This document shows positions 35,924 to 47,187 of a stretch of 64,000 nucleotides of DNA, one piece after another. Where the stretch lies: assembly GCA_018296165.2 (NCBI GenBank), contig JACKQL020000168.1, positions 1-64,000 of the forward strand, read 5' to 3'. Each line of letters begins with the position of its first letter. Within the stretch, counting starts at the first letter, position 1. The DNA comes from Termitomyces sp. T153 (taxonomy: Eukaryota; Basidiomycota; Agaricomycetes; Agaricales; Lyophyllaceae). Below the pieces are notes generated by a model. The model did not search any database and was not told where the DNA came from. It saw only the letters and a list, made by a program, of their open reading frames with translations. Both the position numbers and the translations under genes were made by a program.

Positions 35924-37171
35924 TGATATGATGTTGTCACACCATTGGGAACATAATAAACACCAGAAGTCAAAACAAACATTTATTAAGGCTGAAAACT
36001 GTAAGCCTCCTGGTCAAACAAGTCCCAGCAACATTATCCCTTTAAATACACCAGAAGAAAGACAGAACAGGATAGGACAAGGACTATACTAGACTATACA
36101 CTCAATAATAGTCCAATCACTGCAATGGGAGGGGAAGCATGGGACTGGCAAAAGCACCTGAGTGGCATCAATTCTGGCAAGATCTAGATCTGATCTAAGA
36201 ATAACCAGATTGGAATGTTGACTGAAAGGAGGTAAAGGGGGAATGAATGAGAAAGAATGGAATGAAGGGAAGGGAAAGGAAGATGAATGGAAGAATATGA
36301 AATGAATGGAATGAAGGGAAGGGAAAGGAAGATGAATGGAAGAATGAGAAAGAATGGAATGAAGGGAAGGGAAAGGAAGATGAATGGAAGAATGAGAAAG
36401 AATGGAATGAAGGGAAGGGAAAGGAAGATGAATGGAAGAATATGAAATGAATGGAATGAAGGGAAGGGAAAGGAAGATGAATGGAAGAATATGAAATGAA
36501 TGGAATGAAGGGAAGGGAAAGGAAGATGAATGGAAGAACCTGAATGGGAAAGAACCTGAATGGGGAAGAATATGAAATGAACAAAGGAAGATGAATGGAA
36601 TGAATGGCAGGGGACAGATGAATGGAAGAACTTGAATGGGAAAGAACCTGAATGGGGAAGAATATGAAATAAATAAAGGAAGAAGAAAGGAAGAAACTGA
36701 ATGGGGAAGAATATGAATGGAAGAAATACAAAGGAGGGAGAGATAAATGAGGCAAATAGAAGCTAAGAATGCAAAGGAGGAATGATGGAACCAGGAACTG
36801 GCCTGTGGCACTGAAACAGGTATGCCAAAAGGGGAAATTAGAATAACAGTTATGAATAAGGGGCTGGAAAGTATGGAACCAAAAGTCACATGTAGGGGGT
36901 GGTCTGTGCACTGTAGAAAGAGGTATAAATAGCCCAAGTAGAGTAGCAAATGGACAGGCAATTAATAGGCAAAGGCTCAGTGGTTCCCAGGGAGTGAATC
37001 ACTTAGGCTGGAGTTTGTTGAGACCCCTCTGCATTCAGAATAGAAATATTTTGGAAGTAAACCCCTTCAACTTCAAGCATTTATCAAGACATCAGTGTGG
37101 AATTGGAGTAGACTGCTTAAGTCTTCAAGAAAGCCCCAGAACTATCAGTATTACTCTAACCCAGTACTACA
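35924..37171 (+). mobile_element. Solo LTR (family 2), copy R
   Basis: It runs from TGATATGATGTTGTCACACC to AGTACTACA, with 4-bp target duplications GTGT at 35920-35923 and 37172-37175. Removal with one GTGT restores the gypsy-2 frame (ALVYPSTKNLSLLKGR). A TATAAAT box lies at 36924-36930. CCAGGGAGTGAATCACTTAG downstream is shared with the LTR-like region at 48470. Purine-rich 49-bp-type units fill 36250-36740. Confidence 0.9.
36924..36930 (+). promoter_or_regulatory. TATA box of solo LTR R
   Basis: AGGTATAAATAGCC in the LTR. The equivalent position in LTR L is on the minus strand near 25490, and a matching context recurs at 48401. It marks the transcription start region of the parental retrotransposon. 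Confidence 0.6.
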
Positions 37172-37398
37172 GTGTACCCTTCAACAAAAAATCTCAGCCT
37201 ACTTAAAGGCAGAGCTTCCTTGCTCTGCCCTAAGTGAGTTGGGCCATATAGGATTCTGAAGGCCTACAGTGAGACCTCCAACTATGTATTGGAGTTGCCT
37301 ACAGCACTCCAGGAACAGAGGATACATTCTAAGTTCCATGTGTTGCTGCTGCACCCATATAAGGCCAGCAACAACTCTCTGTTTCCCAACAGGCAATG
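37172..37398 (+). pseudogene. Gypsy-2 integrase C-terminal region
   Basis: This is the continuation of the gypsy-2 frame after LTR R: VYPSTKNLSLLKGRASLLCP, one stop, then VGPYRILKAYSETSNYVLEL and HSKFHVLLLHPYKASNNSLF. These are the post-core barrel features of Ty3/gypsy integrases (KxxGPYxI and FHVSLL-like). It ends abruptly at about 37398, where gypsy-1-like sequence in the opposite orientation starts. Confidence 0.75.
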
Positions 37399-39480
37399 CA
37401 GCTAGGTGAACCCCAAGATCATGTCTTGCTTTCCCAAACTTGTGACAGCAAAAGCAGCTCACTCAGAGTAGTCTCAGTAGTAGAGGACTAGGTCCACCAC
37501 CAAGCAAATAGAGCCAGCTTAATTGAGTGCCATCAACATTGTATGCAGGGATAGGACAAGCTAGGGGGCAAGTGGTGAGACAGTGCTGTTGCATGTAGTC
37601 TGTGTCAAGAAAGAGGCCTGTTGCCCTACTGTCAAGCAGGGCAACCACACTTTGGGTCTGCTGGGTGTCAACTGTCTCAATTTCTACTTGTAGCTTCAGA
37701 GAGTTGGCAGAAGGGGTAGAAGCAACAATGTAGCAACATGGGAGACAACATTCTCATGCAGGAATCTGGAGATGTGAGTTTGAGGTGTCTCCAGCAGAGA
37801 CTTTAGCTGCAGAGGGAGTTTGTACATCAGAGGAGGGGCTTATCATTTCAGGTGTAGTATCAAGAGCAGCAACAGATGTATTTGCTTCTATGGACTGGAA
37901 GGCAAAAAGATTAGCACTAGGCAATGGTAGCATACAGTTCATCTGTTGCCCTTTGAAAAATCCTCCTCCAATTCTGCTAGAACCTCCTCCAATACATTGG
38001 CCACTTTGTTGGAGTAGATTGCTACCAGTGCATTGGGAGAGGAGGTTCTAATTGCATCTCTGGCTGCTAGGACTTGGATGAGCAGCTCTTCTTGCTCTGA
38101 TGCAGACAGCTAGTGGACTTCTAGCCCTTGAGAACAGTAGCATGCAAAGTGACCTGCCTTTCCACAGTGTCAACACAATAGAGTGGTAGGGAGCCACTGT
38201 TGGAAGGCTTCCACATCCATTGGGACTCCTTGGAGTAAGGAGTGCAAGGGGGCAACAGAGCAGGCATAGAAGGGGGAGCCTGGGGGAAGAACCCACCATA
38301 AGAGAAAGGAAGTGTCAAGGGTTGTGTCTGCTGCAGCTCATATTGCAGTTCCATCAACTGCCACTGCTCACATGCCACCTTGTACCAGGTATTGACATGC
38401 TCATCATCTGGGCATCCCTCTGCCATACTATCAATACAATCCATGAGAGAGGGGTGAAGTCCATTATGGAAGGTGAAGCAGAGTTGCAGACCATCTGGAT
38501 AGCCAGCCTGTTTAACTAAGGCACAGAAGGAATCAATGTACTCATCTAGTGACTGCTTCTCTTGACCATACTGTGTTTGGTCTCAAAGGGAAAGAGCTGC
38601 AGTCTTGGCAGGGTCAAGTGGAAAGAACTCAACTTCAAACTCCTTCTCAAACTCCATTCAGCCAGAAAAACTCTTAACTCCTCCAGGGCATCAAAAAATG
38701 CACAGTGCATAGATTGAAGCTTGGCATGCCTTCATGTGAAAGAGAACCCAGGCAATTTTCAAGGTGTCAGAAACAAAGGCTTCACCACTCAACTGAATAT
38801 AGGTGATGCAAGAATGGAGAAAACATTCCCCAACTCTATGGTCCCTATCAAATACATCAGGAAGCACAAGGCAAGGAAGTTTAGAGCAGGGGGTGGCAAC
38901 CTCTGAGCTAGGTGCAGAAGAGAATCTTGCTGCAGCTGCTGGGGGTACCAGGGGAAGAGTAGGAGTGAGGGGGAGACATTCCAGGAGGGCCTGGAAGGAA
39001 AGGGACACTGCTTCAGTGGTTTGACAAAGCCCAGTGAGTTCAGCAGTGCAGGAGGTAAGGGAGGCTTGAGTGAGTTGAACCTGTGTCTCTAGAAACAACA
39101 AATAACTCCAGGCATCATCCTGGGGGCTTGAAGCATCAGGAACAGGTGCTGGAGGGGTTGGTTTGGTCATGGGAGAAGCACAGGGGGCACTAAGACACCA
39201 GTGGGAGAGACCTTTTGAGGAACCAAGTACAGACTCAGGCAATCAAAAAGGAGTCTCCCAGACCAAATCTAAAGACTTGTTTTGCTGTAAGGGTGACCTC
39301 TGGAGGCTGTTGCTCAATCACACAGCTGGCAAAGGGAGATCCAAAGTGTATTCAGTATGGTATGGTGCCTACAAGTATACTACACACCTGGCAAAGGGAG
39401 ATCCAAAGAGAACAATCTGAGGACTCCTTAGGCCAGATGCTACACTCTAGGCCTTCAGACTCATGGGACACAACTGTACA
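37399..39480 (-). pseudogene. Second gypsy-1-like copy, gag and protease only
   Basis: The minus strand mirrors 2571-4488: gag start near 39240 with SYLLFLETQVQLTQASLTSC, capsid pieces down to 38120 (PDDEHVNTWYKVACEQWQLM), zinc-knuckle remnant near 38140 and protease VVALLDSRATGLFLDTDYMQ at 37640-37590. Similar but differently broken, so it is an independent old copy. RT and beyond are absent. The Ngaro element begins 90 bp further right. Confidence 0.75.
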
Positions 39481-39571
39481 GTAGGACAGGAAAATCATAT
39501 GACTTGCATGTGCATAGCCCCAGCCATGCACATGCTGGCCAAATCACATGACCCAGACTTGCACATGCATG

Positions 39572-39750
39572 ATCTATGTCAGCTCACAACTGTGGATAGG
39601 AGAAGGTAAGTGAGGAGAGGAGGTGAAGCTGGAGTTTCTTTTAGTTCAAAGCACGACTTAGATGGTCCTATGTGATTGTGAGCAAATAGAATCTATTTGG
39701 TTGCCCTTGCTCTCTTGCATGGATCCCGAGAGAGAAACCACACTCAAGCC
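39572..39750 (-). repeat. Ngaro split repeat B2
   Basis: About 180 bp beginning ATCTATGTCAGCTCACAACT, direct copy of 40139-40318 (B1). It forms the 3' terminus of the element. 39761-39830 between B2 and A2 is unique. Confidence 0.8.
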
Positions 39751-39830
39751 AGCACAGGCAAAGTACTTTACAAGATAAGTGCTATGAGAAATGAATGGCA
39801 TAAGAGGGGAAAGTGGATAAGAGGGGTGGG

Positions 39831-40140
39831 AGAATCAAAAAGCCAAGTCCAAAGGACTGACAAGCTCTGTATGAGTAAGGAAAGGAAGCAGGATGTAGAC
39901 TAAAGCAGACCTGACAAGCTCTGTGTGAGTAAGGAAAGGAAGCAGGACAAGAGAAAGTTAAGCATAGCTAGAACTAATATATGATGTCAAACAATGGTAG
40001 GGAGAAGACAATGAGGCCATTGTCAACAAGTGACCAAGCAAGTGTGATATGGCCAAAGGGGTGCAACGCGACATGTCAAGGGTTGATTGAGGGTCAAGTT
40101 GCTTACATAGACCTCAATCAAAGGCTTTTGATCAATTCAT
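39831..40140 (-). repeat. Ngaro split repeat A2
   Basis: 310 bp starting AGAATCAAAAAGC, direct copy of 45267-45576 (A1, also 310 bp). It contains an internal short duplication (GACAAGCTCTGTGTGAGTAA twice). It abuts B1 directly, with the shared AT at 40139-40140 belonging to either repeat. Differences from A1 are mostly CG to TG/CA. Confidence 0.85.
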
Positions 40141-40318
40141 CTATGTCAGCTCACAACTGTGGATAGGAGAAGGTGAGTGAGGAGAGGAGGTGAAGCCAGA
40201 GTTCCTTTTGGTTCAAAGCATGACTTAGATGGTCCCATGTGATTGCAAGCAAACAGAATCTATTTGGTCACCCTTGCTCTCTTGCACAGATTCTGAGAGG
40301 AAACTGCACTCAAGCCAC
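40139..40318 (-). repeat. Ngaro split repeat B1
   Basis: Direct copy of B2 (39572-39750), located immediately next to A2 and downstream of the recombinase gene in element orientation. The adjoining B1A2 block is the template for the circular junction in current models of DIRS/Ngaro replication. Confidence 0.8.
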
Positions 40319-41400
40319 AGGAGCAAACAGAAGAGATGGAGGCTCAAGATTGATTGCATGAAAAGCAGTCAAGTAAAGATGTGCAGAAAGATCCAGAATT
40401 TGCTCCAGAGGTACTTTGATATAAAGCTTATAGGCATTGCTGCACCAATGTCCAAGGAGCTGAATCTCATGGTCAGCATAGCCTACTGCAGCAGCAGCCA
40501 TAGCTGCACCCCAGTGGAAACTGTGGCCTGAGAACCCTGACAGATCAAAACTGCACTCCAGGAGGCACTGCTTGAGTGTTGATACAAAGATGTCACACAT
40601 GAGGGGAGAGCCATCCAGGTTTGCAAATAAAGGAGAATTGTGTGGTTTGAGGTCAACAGTGAACATGTTGTGGAGCACTAAGATGGGACAGGTGAAGGAG
40701 CCAGTGGGGGCCCTGGTGAGCAGGATGGAAGTGCCTCTATGGAATGGGTCTGTTTTGGAGGTGGGGAGGTCAATTCTGACATGTGAGGAGGAATCAAAGA
40801 AGGGAAGGAATGTGATGCATCCTTGTGTAAGGTGAGATGCAGGGCTGGACTTCTCACCACACTCAAGGGTGAACTCACCACAGCAAAGGAATCCAGCCCA
40901 AGCAGACTTACATGCTGCATCAAAGGAGGCTTGGAAGGGTTTAAAGATGTCACTAGCAACACATGAGAGTTTCTGGAGAATGTCAAGAGTGATAGGCTGC
41001 TTGAGGTTGAGCTCATGCTACCCATGATAGTGCTTGATACCCCCGATAACTCTGAAAACTGTCTTGGACTCACATGCACTAAAGGGGAGTCCTTCATCAA
41101 TGTGGAGGGAACAAATAGTAGTGAAGTAACCCTTAATTGTCTTGGGCTGCAATGTGTGGTCCTCAAGGGAGTAGACCCATTCTACAATGGCTCAATCAGT
41201 GACTGGCAGATAGCAGCCTGGCTCATTGAGGATGCTGGGGTTGACACAGCAAAAATCAATGAAGGACTTCTGGCCAGTGGAGTAATTCTTTCTAGTGCTG
41301 GAGACCAGTCCATGCCTTAGGTAGAATGCTGCTTGAGTTGAGAGGTTAGCATGTGCATCATACCAATGAGGTGGAATCTCCATGATGAGGGTGTGCAGGG
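40310..41400 (-). pseudogene. Ngaro tyrosine recombinase
   Basis: The N-terminal part is at 41383-41192 (AFYLRHGLVSSTRKNYSTGQKSFIDFC), followed by a frame-shifted middle. The catalytic C-terminus is at 40678-40310: GHSFHWGAAMAAAAVGYADHEIQLLGHW...YKLYI. Family members read GHSFRxGAA and LGRW, so two conserved arginines are His here, while the Tyr nucleophile (YKLYI) remains. Both changes fit CG to CA transitions. The enzyme would integrate circular DNA copies; this one should be inactive. Confidence 0.75.
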
Positions 41401-42019
41401 AAGGTGCAGTGCAAGCTCAAATAGCTTGCTGTACTGAAAACAAGAAGCAGCATCAGCAAGCATGTTCTCTTTGGTAGGAATCCAAATAGAAGAGAAAGAA
41501 AACCCAAGGCAAGCTGCAAGCATGACAATGGTCCTTAAGACCTGCATGCTATGGACTGAGTTAGCTGTTCCTGAGTTAAGCCATGCTACAACAGCAGAGT
41601 TCTCACAGAAGAATGTGATGTGATGCCTGCTCCAAGCATCCCCCCAGCATAGGATTGCATAGAGGATGGCAAATATTTCCTTAAACTGTATATCATGTTT
41701 ATGGAACTGCCTGGGGATACGTGCCAAGAACTACTAGTCTATGATGACTCCTCCAATGCCTTTCCTCCTGCTCATGTCAGTGTAGACAGATAAAGAGGGC
41801 TGCAATGGGGATATGAGCATCATGCCATTTCAACAAGTGCTGAATGTCCTCCACCAACAAATGTCCAATGCCATGGACTTAGGGATGTGGCACAACAAAA
41901 ACAGAGAGGCAAATGAGGTTGAGAAGTCAAAAAGGCAGCAAAGGAAAGTTTGGGAATGAGGTATAACCTGTGAAGTAAACTGCAGAAAGCCAGTGAGTTC
42001 CTGTACTTCATGGAGGGAA
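41317..42019 (-). pseudogene. Ngaro RNase H region
   Basis: The minus strand reads IQFKEIFAILYAILCWGDAW, ITFFCENSAVVAWLNSGTAN and WIPTKENMLADAASCFQY, the typical DIRS/Ngaro RNase H blocks (E..AI, D/EN..VV, N..AD). The catalytic Asp before NSAVV is Glu here. Upstream (42019-41950) is KCSLHEVQELTGFLQFTSQV, cut from RT by the nested LTR. Confidence 0.7.
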
Positions 42020-43153
42020 TGTCAGGTTCTGCTGACCATGGGGGCTCAGCTACACTGGGCAAGTCCTTACTAGGCGAATGTGATTCCCTGCACTGACAAC
42101 CAAGCACTCGGAGGTGTTCCAAGCACTGGGGACTTGTGAGGATAGCCAGGGGAGATTGATCCGAGCAAGTCCAGGGAGGTCCAGAGGAGTAGAGGACGGA
42201 TTGCAGGGGAGGGGGACAGACTTGGCAGGGTTCAGGCATAAGTCCCTGTATGAGTATTGTGGGTGTGGAGGAGGCGGAGGCTATGCAGATGACAGGAGTG
42301 GAGCCGGAGTTCTGATGGGGGATCAACAGGGATTGATGGGGTTCAGAGCCAAGTGTATAGCAGGGTCCAGGGGTGGTAATGAGCATTGGTGGTTCATAAT
42401 TGTAATTGCGGAGTTCATGAGGACATTACGGTCAAGGACTTGAACACAATAGACAGAATCAAACAAGACGAGACAGAATCAAATGAAATGAGACAAAGAT
42501 GAGATGAGAATGAGAATAGATTCAGGTGGAGACACAGAACGATAACAAAAAGATAATAGAATAGAGATGAAATAAGACTAGGAGACTGAGAATAAAGAAA
42601 ACAAGGCATAGAACACAAACACAAGAAGAACAATCAGAAACACATCAGGTAAGGCAGGTAGGTAGGTAATCTCAAGACTAGAGTACAAGGAGCTACTCTA
42701 TGTCTTATATACTGACTACTGAAGAGCTCTGGGGACATTGACTGTGGTGGCGGGGCTTGGCAGAGCTCAATGGAGTCAACGGGTGTCAGTTACAATCAGA
42801 GGGCGGGCTGCATTGATATGTTGATGGGATCAATTGCAACGTGGTCCGTTCCGAGGCTGTTGTGATACTCCAGGGTAAGTTGGGGAAGCCAGGGTGTCGA
42901 GTTGATGACATGTAATGGGGTCAGGCACAGTGGGGGAGTGGTCCCAGGGGCTCAGGAAGTCCAGGGGAAGCACTGGCGGCTGCAGGGAAGATGTCGGAGT
43001 TGGCCAGGGGGCCGTTGGAGTTAGCCAAGAAGGTGCCAGAGTTAGCCAGAGTAGGCACGGAGTGCTGGGAAAGTTTGACAAAGTGTCGGGGGGTTCCGGG
43101 GGAGTGGGGGTTTGTCGGCTGGTGTATGGGGCTTCAGGGAACAGGTCGTGACA
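42020..43153 (+). mobile_element. Gypsy-type solo LTR, copy 3
   Basis: 1134 bp from TGTCAGGTTCTGCTGACC to GGTCGTGACA, with exact 5-bp target duplications GGGAA at 42015-42019 and 43154-43158. It defines the full-length unit for copies 1 and 2. It sits inside the Ngaro RT-RNase H frame. A TATATACTGACTACTG stretch at about 42705 may be the promoter. Confidence 0.95.
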
Positions 43154-44060
43154 GGGAACACTTCTGCTTGGAGGACCAGACATGCAGAAGATCTGCCAAA
43201 AAAGCCCTCTTATCAAATGGGAGCCATGCCTCCATTGCCTTGGAATCAATCTCAAGTCCCAGAAACTCTAGCTGGGTCATTGGCCAAATCATCTTTGAGT
43301 CTTGGAAGGAGAGCCCCAGCTCCCTACCAAGACTCAAAACCCATTCAACAGTGGCACCCAGCATTTCAGAGGGTATAGATGGGGAGAACATAAGGAGGAA
43401 ATCATCCAGATAGTGGTGGAGGGAAGCAGGAATGTGGTGCTGGATAATCCAGTGCAAAGCCTTGGCAAAGAGGTTAAAGATGTAGGGCACAGATTTGAGA
43501 CTAAACACCAATACTATGAGGTGATAGAGTTATGAGCCCCATCTAAAACCCAGAAGATGCCAATCCTTAGCTTGCACTGGGACATATCAAAAGGCATCCT
43601 TGAGATCCAGCTTAGCCATCCAAGTGCCACAACCAAGGAGACAGATATCCTCAATGGCCCTGAGGAACATGTCATAGACAATATGGCCTTCAGAGTCTGG
43701 GATCCCATTGTTCACTAAAGAACCATCCTGCCATGAGAGGTGGTTGATCAAGCACAGCTTTCCTGGATTCCTTTTGCAGCCAACAACACCTAGCAGTGAC
43801 CATCTAAAGTCTGAAAGGGGTGGGGAATTGAAGGGACCTGCAGCATGGAATTGCCCAACAAGTGAATTAACAGATGTCTCAATAAATTCACTGAACTCAA
43901 GGGTGGACTTAAGGTTTTTACATAATTGGGGACATTGTTCACTGATGAAGCCAATATCAGCACCAAATCTGATTATATTGAGAATGCAAGATACAAATTT
44001 GGGATTGGGATAGTCATGCAGGTAGTAATGCCATGTGTCAAAGACCAGGGGTGATGGCAC
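43154..44060 (-). pseudogene. Ngaro reverse transcriptase
   Basis: 44060-43587 holds the fingers and palm: CKRNPGKLCLINHLSWQDGS, DICLLGCGTWMAKLDLKDAF. 43511-43154 holds MVFSLKSVPYIFNLFAKALHW and the intact catalytic box HHYLDDFLLM near 43410, then GLSFQDSKMIWPMTQLEFLGLEID. A frame break separates the two parts near 43550. The gene continues across the nested LTR: removing 42020-43153 plus one GGGAA gives SSKQKCSLHEVQELTGFLQF in one frame. Confidence 0.8.
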
Positions 44061-44245
44061 TGGGGAGTGGCAACATGCGATGTTGGAACAAGCTTACAGT
44101 GTGGGTTGGAGTTGGGCCATGGAGGTGGTGGTGGACCCAGAGGGAACAGGTGAGAGTTGGTGAGGTTAGGTGAGAATTCAGAGGATGGAGCCAAAACTGG
44201 AATAAAAACCTGTTTGGTGGGCTCCAAGCCCACTAGAGCATGACC

Positions 44246-45274
44246 TCAGGCCTTCTTGCAGTCCTTTTCAGAGTGGTCTTTGCTGCTGCATCTGCAGCAC
44301 TTATGGATGCAGCCATCAGGGCAAGGAGATGCACTACAAGTGCCTTTATTGAAAGTGAAACAGGTTTCTGTGCTAACATTGCACTTGCACTTTCCAGGAG
44401 TTTTATGTGATGCAGCTGGCACCCTCACATTGCCCAGGCAGAATTCTGTCAGGAGCAAGTCATCTGGCCTGGCCCAGCCAGTGTAAGAACCTATGAGCAT
44501 CTCTTGGTGGCAGTTGAGGTGGAAATGAATATGGTACTGTAATACTGCCACTCATTTGTACTTTTGATTGAGGCTTGCAAGATGTGACAGGTACCTCACT
44601 GCCCCATGGCCAATTACAAACATAGCATTAGCATTACTTGAAGAGGCCACAAAAGCTTGGAGCACTGAGAAGTATGTGGAGAGAGGTATGAGCAGGGTGT
44701 GGAAGGATGGATAGTTCTTTGTGCCAGTAATCTGGGAACCATTTGTGTTGGTATGCTCCATCTCAGCACACCAGAACTTAGATGTGGGATTGAGCTTGCA
44801 TAGGTCCATGGGGCAGAAATTGTGGTGGGCAATGTCCAGCAGCATACTTGCTTCAATGGCAGGAAAAAGGGCTGGTAATGACTTACCAGCAGAAGACTGG
44901 TCTGTTGACACAAATGCTGGAAAAGCTGCATGAGGAATCGGTTGTGTTCCACCAGTGAGAGTTGATGTGGGGCCTGGCAATTGGTTAGCCAGAGTGGCAA
45001 AGGCACAAAACATCATCATCATGCCTGCCAGCACAGCATTGCTGCTCTGCAGCTGTGACTCCATGGGGTCAGGGCTAGACCCTGGCTGGTTGTCATCAGG
45101 CATGAAGGTTGGTGATGTAGGAGAAGGCATGAGGGATGTGAGAGGCAATGATGGTGATAAGGGAGGTGGGGATGAGTGGTAGTTTGCTGGGGCAAACCAA
45201 TTGCCTGGGAGACAAGAACAACCCAAACTATGCATAGTGCCTGCCTGAAAAACAAAAGCATCCTGCAGAATCAA
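44246..45274 (-). pseudogene. Ngaro first gene (gag-like, Cys-rich end)
   Basis: 45274-44552 gives a Pro/Ser/Thr-rich N-terminal part (PTSTLTGGTQPIPHAAFPAF, IEASMLLDIAHHNFCPMDLC). 44551-44246 ends in a Cys/His-rich segment CTFNKGTCSASPCPDGCIHKCCRCSSKDHSEKDC, a zinc-finger pair likely to bind nucleic acid. DIRS/Ngaro elements have a gag-like gene in this position. Frame integrity between the two parts is unclear. Confidence 0.6.
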
Positions 45275-45576
45275 AAAGCTAAGTCCAAAGGACTGACAAG
45301 CTCTGTGTGAGTAAGGAAAGGAAGCAGGATGTAGACTAAAGTGGACTTGATGAGCTCTGTGTGAGTAAGGAAAGGAAGCAGGATGAGAGAAAGTTAAGCA
45401 TAGCTAGAACTAATATATGATGTCAAACAATGGTAGGGAGAAGACAATGAGGCCATTGTCAACAAGTGACCAAGCAAGTGTGATATGGCCAAAGGGGTGC
45501 AATGCAACACATCAAGGGTCAATTGAGGGTTGAGTCACTTACATAGGCCTTGATCAAAGGCTTTTGATCGATTCAT
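45267..45576 (-). repeat. Ngaro split repeat A1
   Basis: 310 bp, direct copy of 39831-40140. It forms the 5' end of the element in minus orientation and runs up to the start of the gag-like gene. Confidence 0.85.
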
Positions 45577-45919
45577 TGTGGCCATGCACATGCTGACCTA
45601 AAACAGTGGTCCCCTGACATGTCCTATATATGAGCAGAGTTGCTCTACTATACCATGTCCAATACCAAGGACTCACAATTCACCTCTTTAACTTTTAAAT
45701 TCCAAAACCATAGAACAGCATGAGTGCACCACACATCATACAGAACTCTTGGAATGTGATTGATTGACATCCAACATGATTCTTCTTGCCCAAAAATACT
45801 TAGAAATATACAGGTAACATGTTTTGGGTAGATCAAACAAATAAAAGACCAATGTCAATGGTGCTGGCATGCATTGTATCCTGTTCCTCACTATACAAAA
45901 AGAGGTATAGTAAATCCAT

Positions 45920-46432
45920 TTAACCAGGATGAAGCACATCATTCATGGCTAATTCTATTTGTGAACCCCATGAACCCCATGAACCCATGTCACACTGCAT
46001 GACATTGAGCTGGCAGTGAACAGCAGACAAGTTTGTGGACAAAATTACTTGCATTATTCTATTGTTGTTGAGGCATAATACTATACTATTTACTATTCCT
46101 GTATTGATATAAGCAAGGACTCTAGGAGTGGAGCCTGGGACTATCTTAATGATTGTGTCTGCACCAACAAAAACCCAACAAAGGATTTGTAACATGTTGG
46201 GGTCAGCAGAAATGCTGAGGGAGTTTATGTGCAGGAGTTTTCCAGGCATCAGCAGGAATGCAGAGTAATGTTCATTTGTACAGGATAAGAATGCAATCAG
46301 TTTTACATTTGTGTTTTGAACACAATAACAAAGAGTGTCAATTTCATGTTTGCCATACATCAAATACGAGATCATTGTGTCAGTCCTGACCAACATGTAT
46401 GTCCATACATCAAAAAATACCATTGTGTTCAT
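45920..46432 (-). pseudogene. Ulp1/C48-like cysteine-protease remnant (tentative)
   Basis: The minus strand reads KLIAFLSCTNEHYSAFLLMPGKLLHINSLS, then QCDMGSWGSWGSQIELAMN. The order H (EHYSAF), an acidic position (here HIN instead of the HxD seen in relatives) and QxDxxSC is that of SUMO-protease-type enzymes that accompany some fungal transposons. The expected active-site Cys after MGS is lost through a small tandem GGGGTTCAT expansion. Assignment is from motif spacing only. The regions on either side (45577-45900 and 46440-47180) show no clear gene. Confidence 0.35.
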
Positions 46433-47187
46433 AATACATCTTCAAAACAATGTTCAAGTGGTTTTCCTTGACTGTTGGCAAAATAAGACTTGGTAGCATT
46501 TGAGATCAAGCCCTTCAGTGAGTTTGCTGTTCACTCATGTTCCAATATATCAACTGCCATTCTCAATACTCATTTGCTTCAGCTTTTGCTGCATTCAACC
46601 TACTTGTAGCATCTAATGTTAGGATCAAAGCAAGCATCAATGTCCTGTTGTCATTTTCTTGGTGTCCAATGTCAACAATGATACACTGGTCTCATACCAT
46701 GAGACAGGCAAAAAGATTACATAGTCAGAATGCTTGGAATATATCTTGAAAACTGGCTGAAAACTGTAAGATATGAATGCCAAAAACTGTAGGCACCAAA
46801 CACATACCAAATGTAGCACCAATGAGCCCAAACAACTAGTCAAAAAGCAACCAGAAAAGAGCTGTCAATGACAAGGAAAGCATAGAATAAAGATGAGATC
46901 ATGCACTGATTGCCAATGGGTGGCTGTGGTTAGCAGGTCTGGCTACCTGCCTACCTGAGTGTCTATTCTCATAACCTTCCTCAAACCCCTCAAAAGTACA
47001 ATGTTCCCTCTGATGAGCCAACCTAGAAGGCATGCTCCTCACATCAGTAAAGGATGATATATAGAGAAAGGACAAAGGGTAGTTCTGTACAAATCATGGA
47101 CACTCCTACTGGTACTCTGGCCAGACACCTTTTCAAGTGTGCTGGTTATGCCTCACAGCCACTTTACTGCAGTTTGATCCATTGGAG

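Larger units (their letters stand above)
39572..45576 (-). mobile_element. Ngaro-type tyrosine-recombinase retrotransposon
   Basis: Read on the minus strand the order is repeat A1 (45576-45267), gag-like gene, RT, RNase H, tyrosine recombinase, then B1 (40318-40139), A2 (40140-39831) and B2 (39750-39572). This A1-ORFs-B1A2-B2 split direct repeat layout with a tyrosine recombinase, and without DDE integrase or protease, is the hallmark of Ngaro elements (DIRS order). A gypsy solo LTR is nested at 42020-43153. All genes carry stops or frame breaks. Confidence 0.85.

Noticed and set aside
25245..37171. The two inverted family-2 LTRs as ends of a single 12-kb composite element
   Set aside because: Each has its own different target duplication (TCAC, GTGT) and each interrupts a different gene, so they are independent insertions.
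41820..42386. 188-codon minus-strand frame across the Ngaro element and LTR copy 3
   Set aside because: It spans the LTR insertion joint at 42020; only its downstream end belongs to the Ngaro gene and in another frame.
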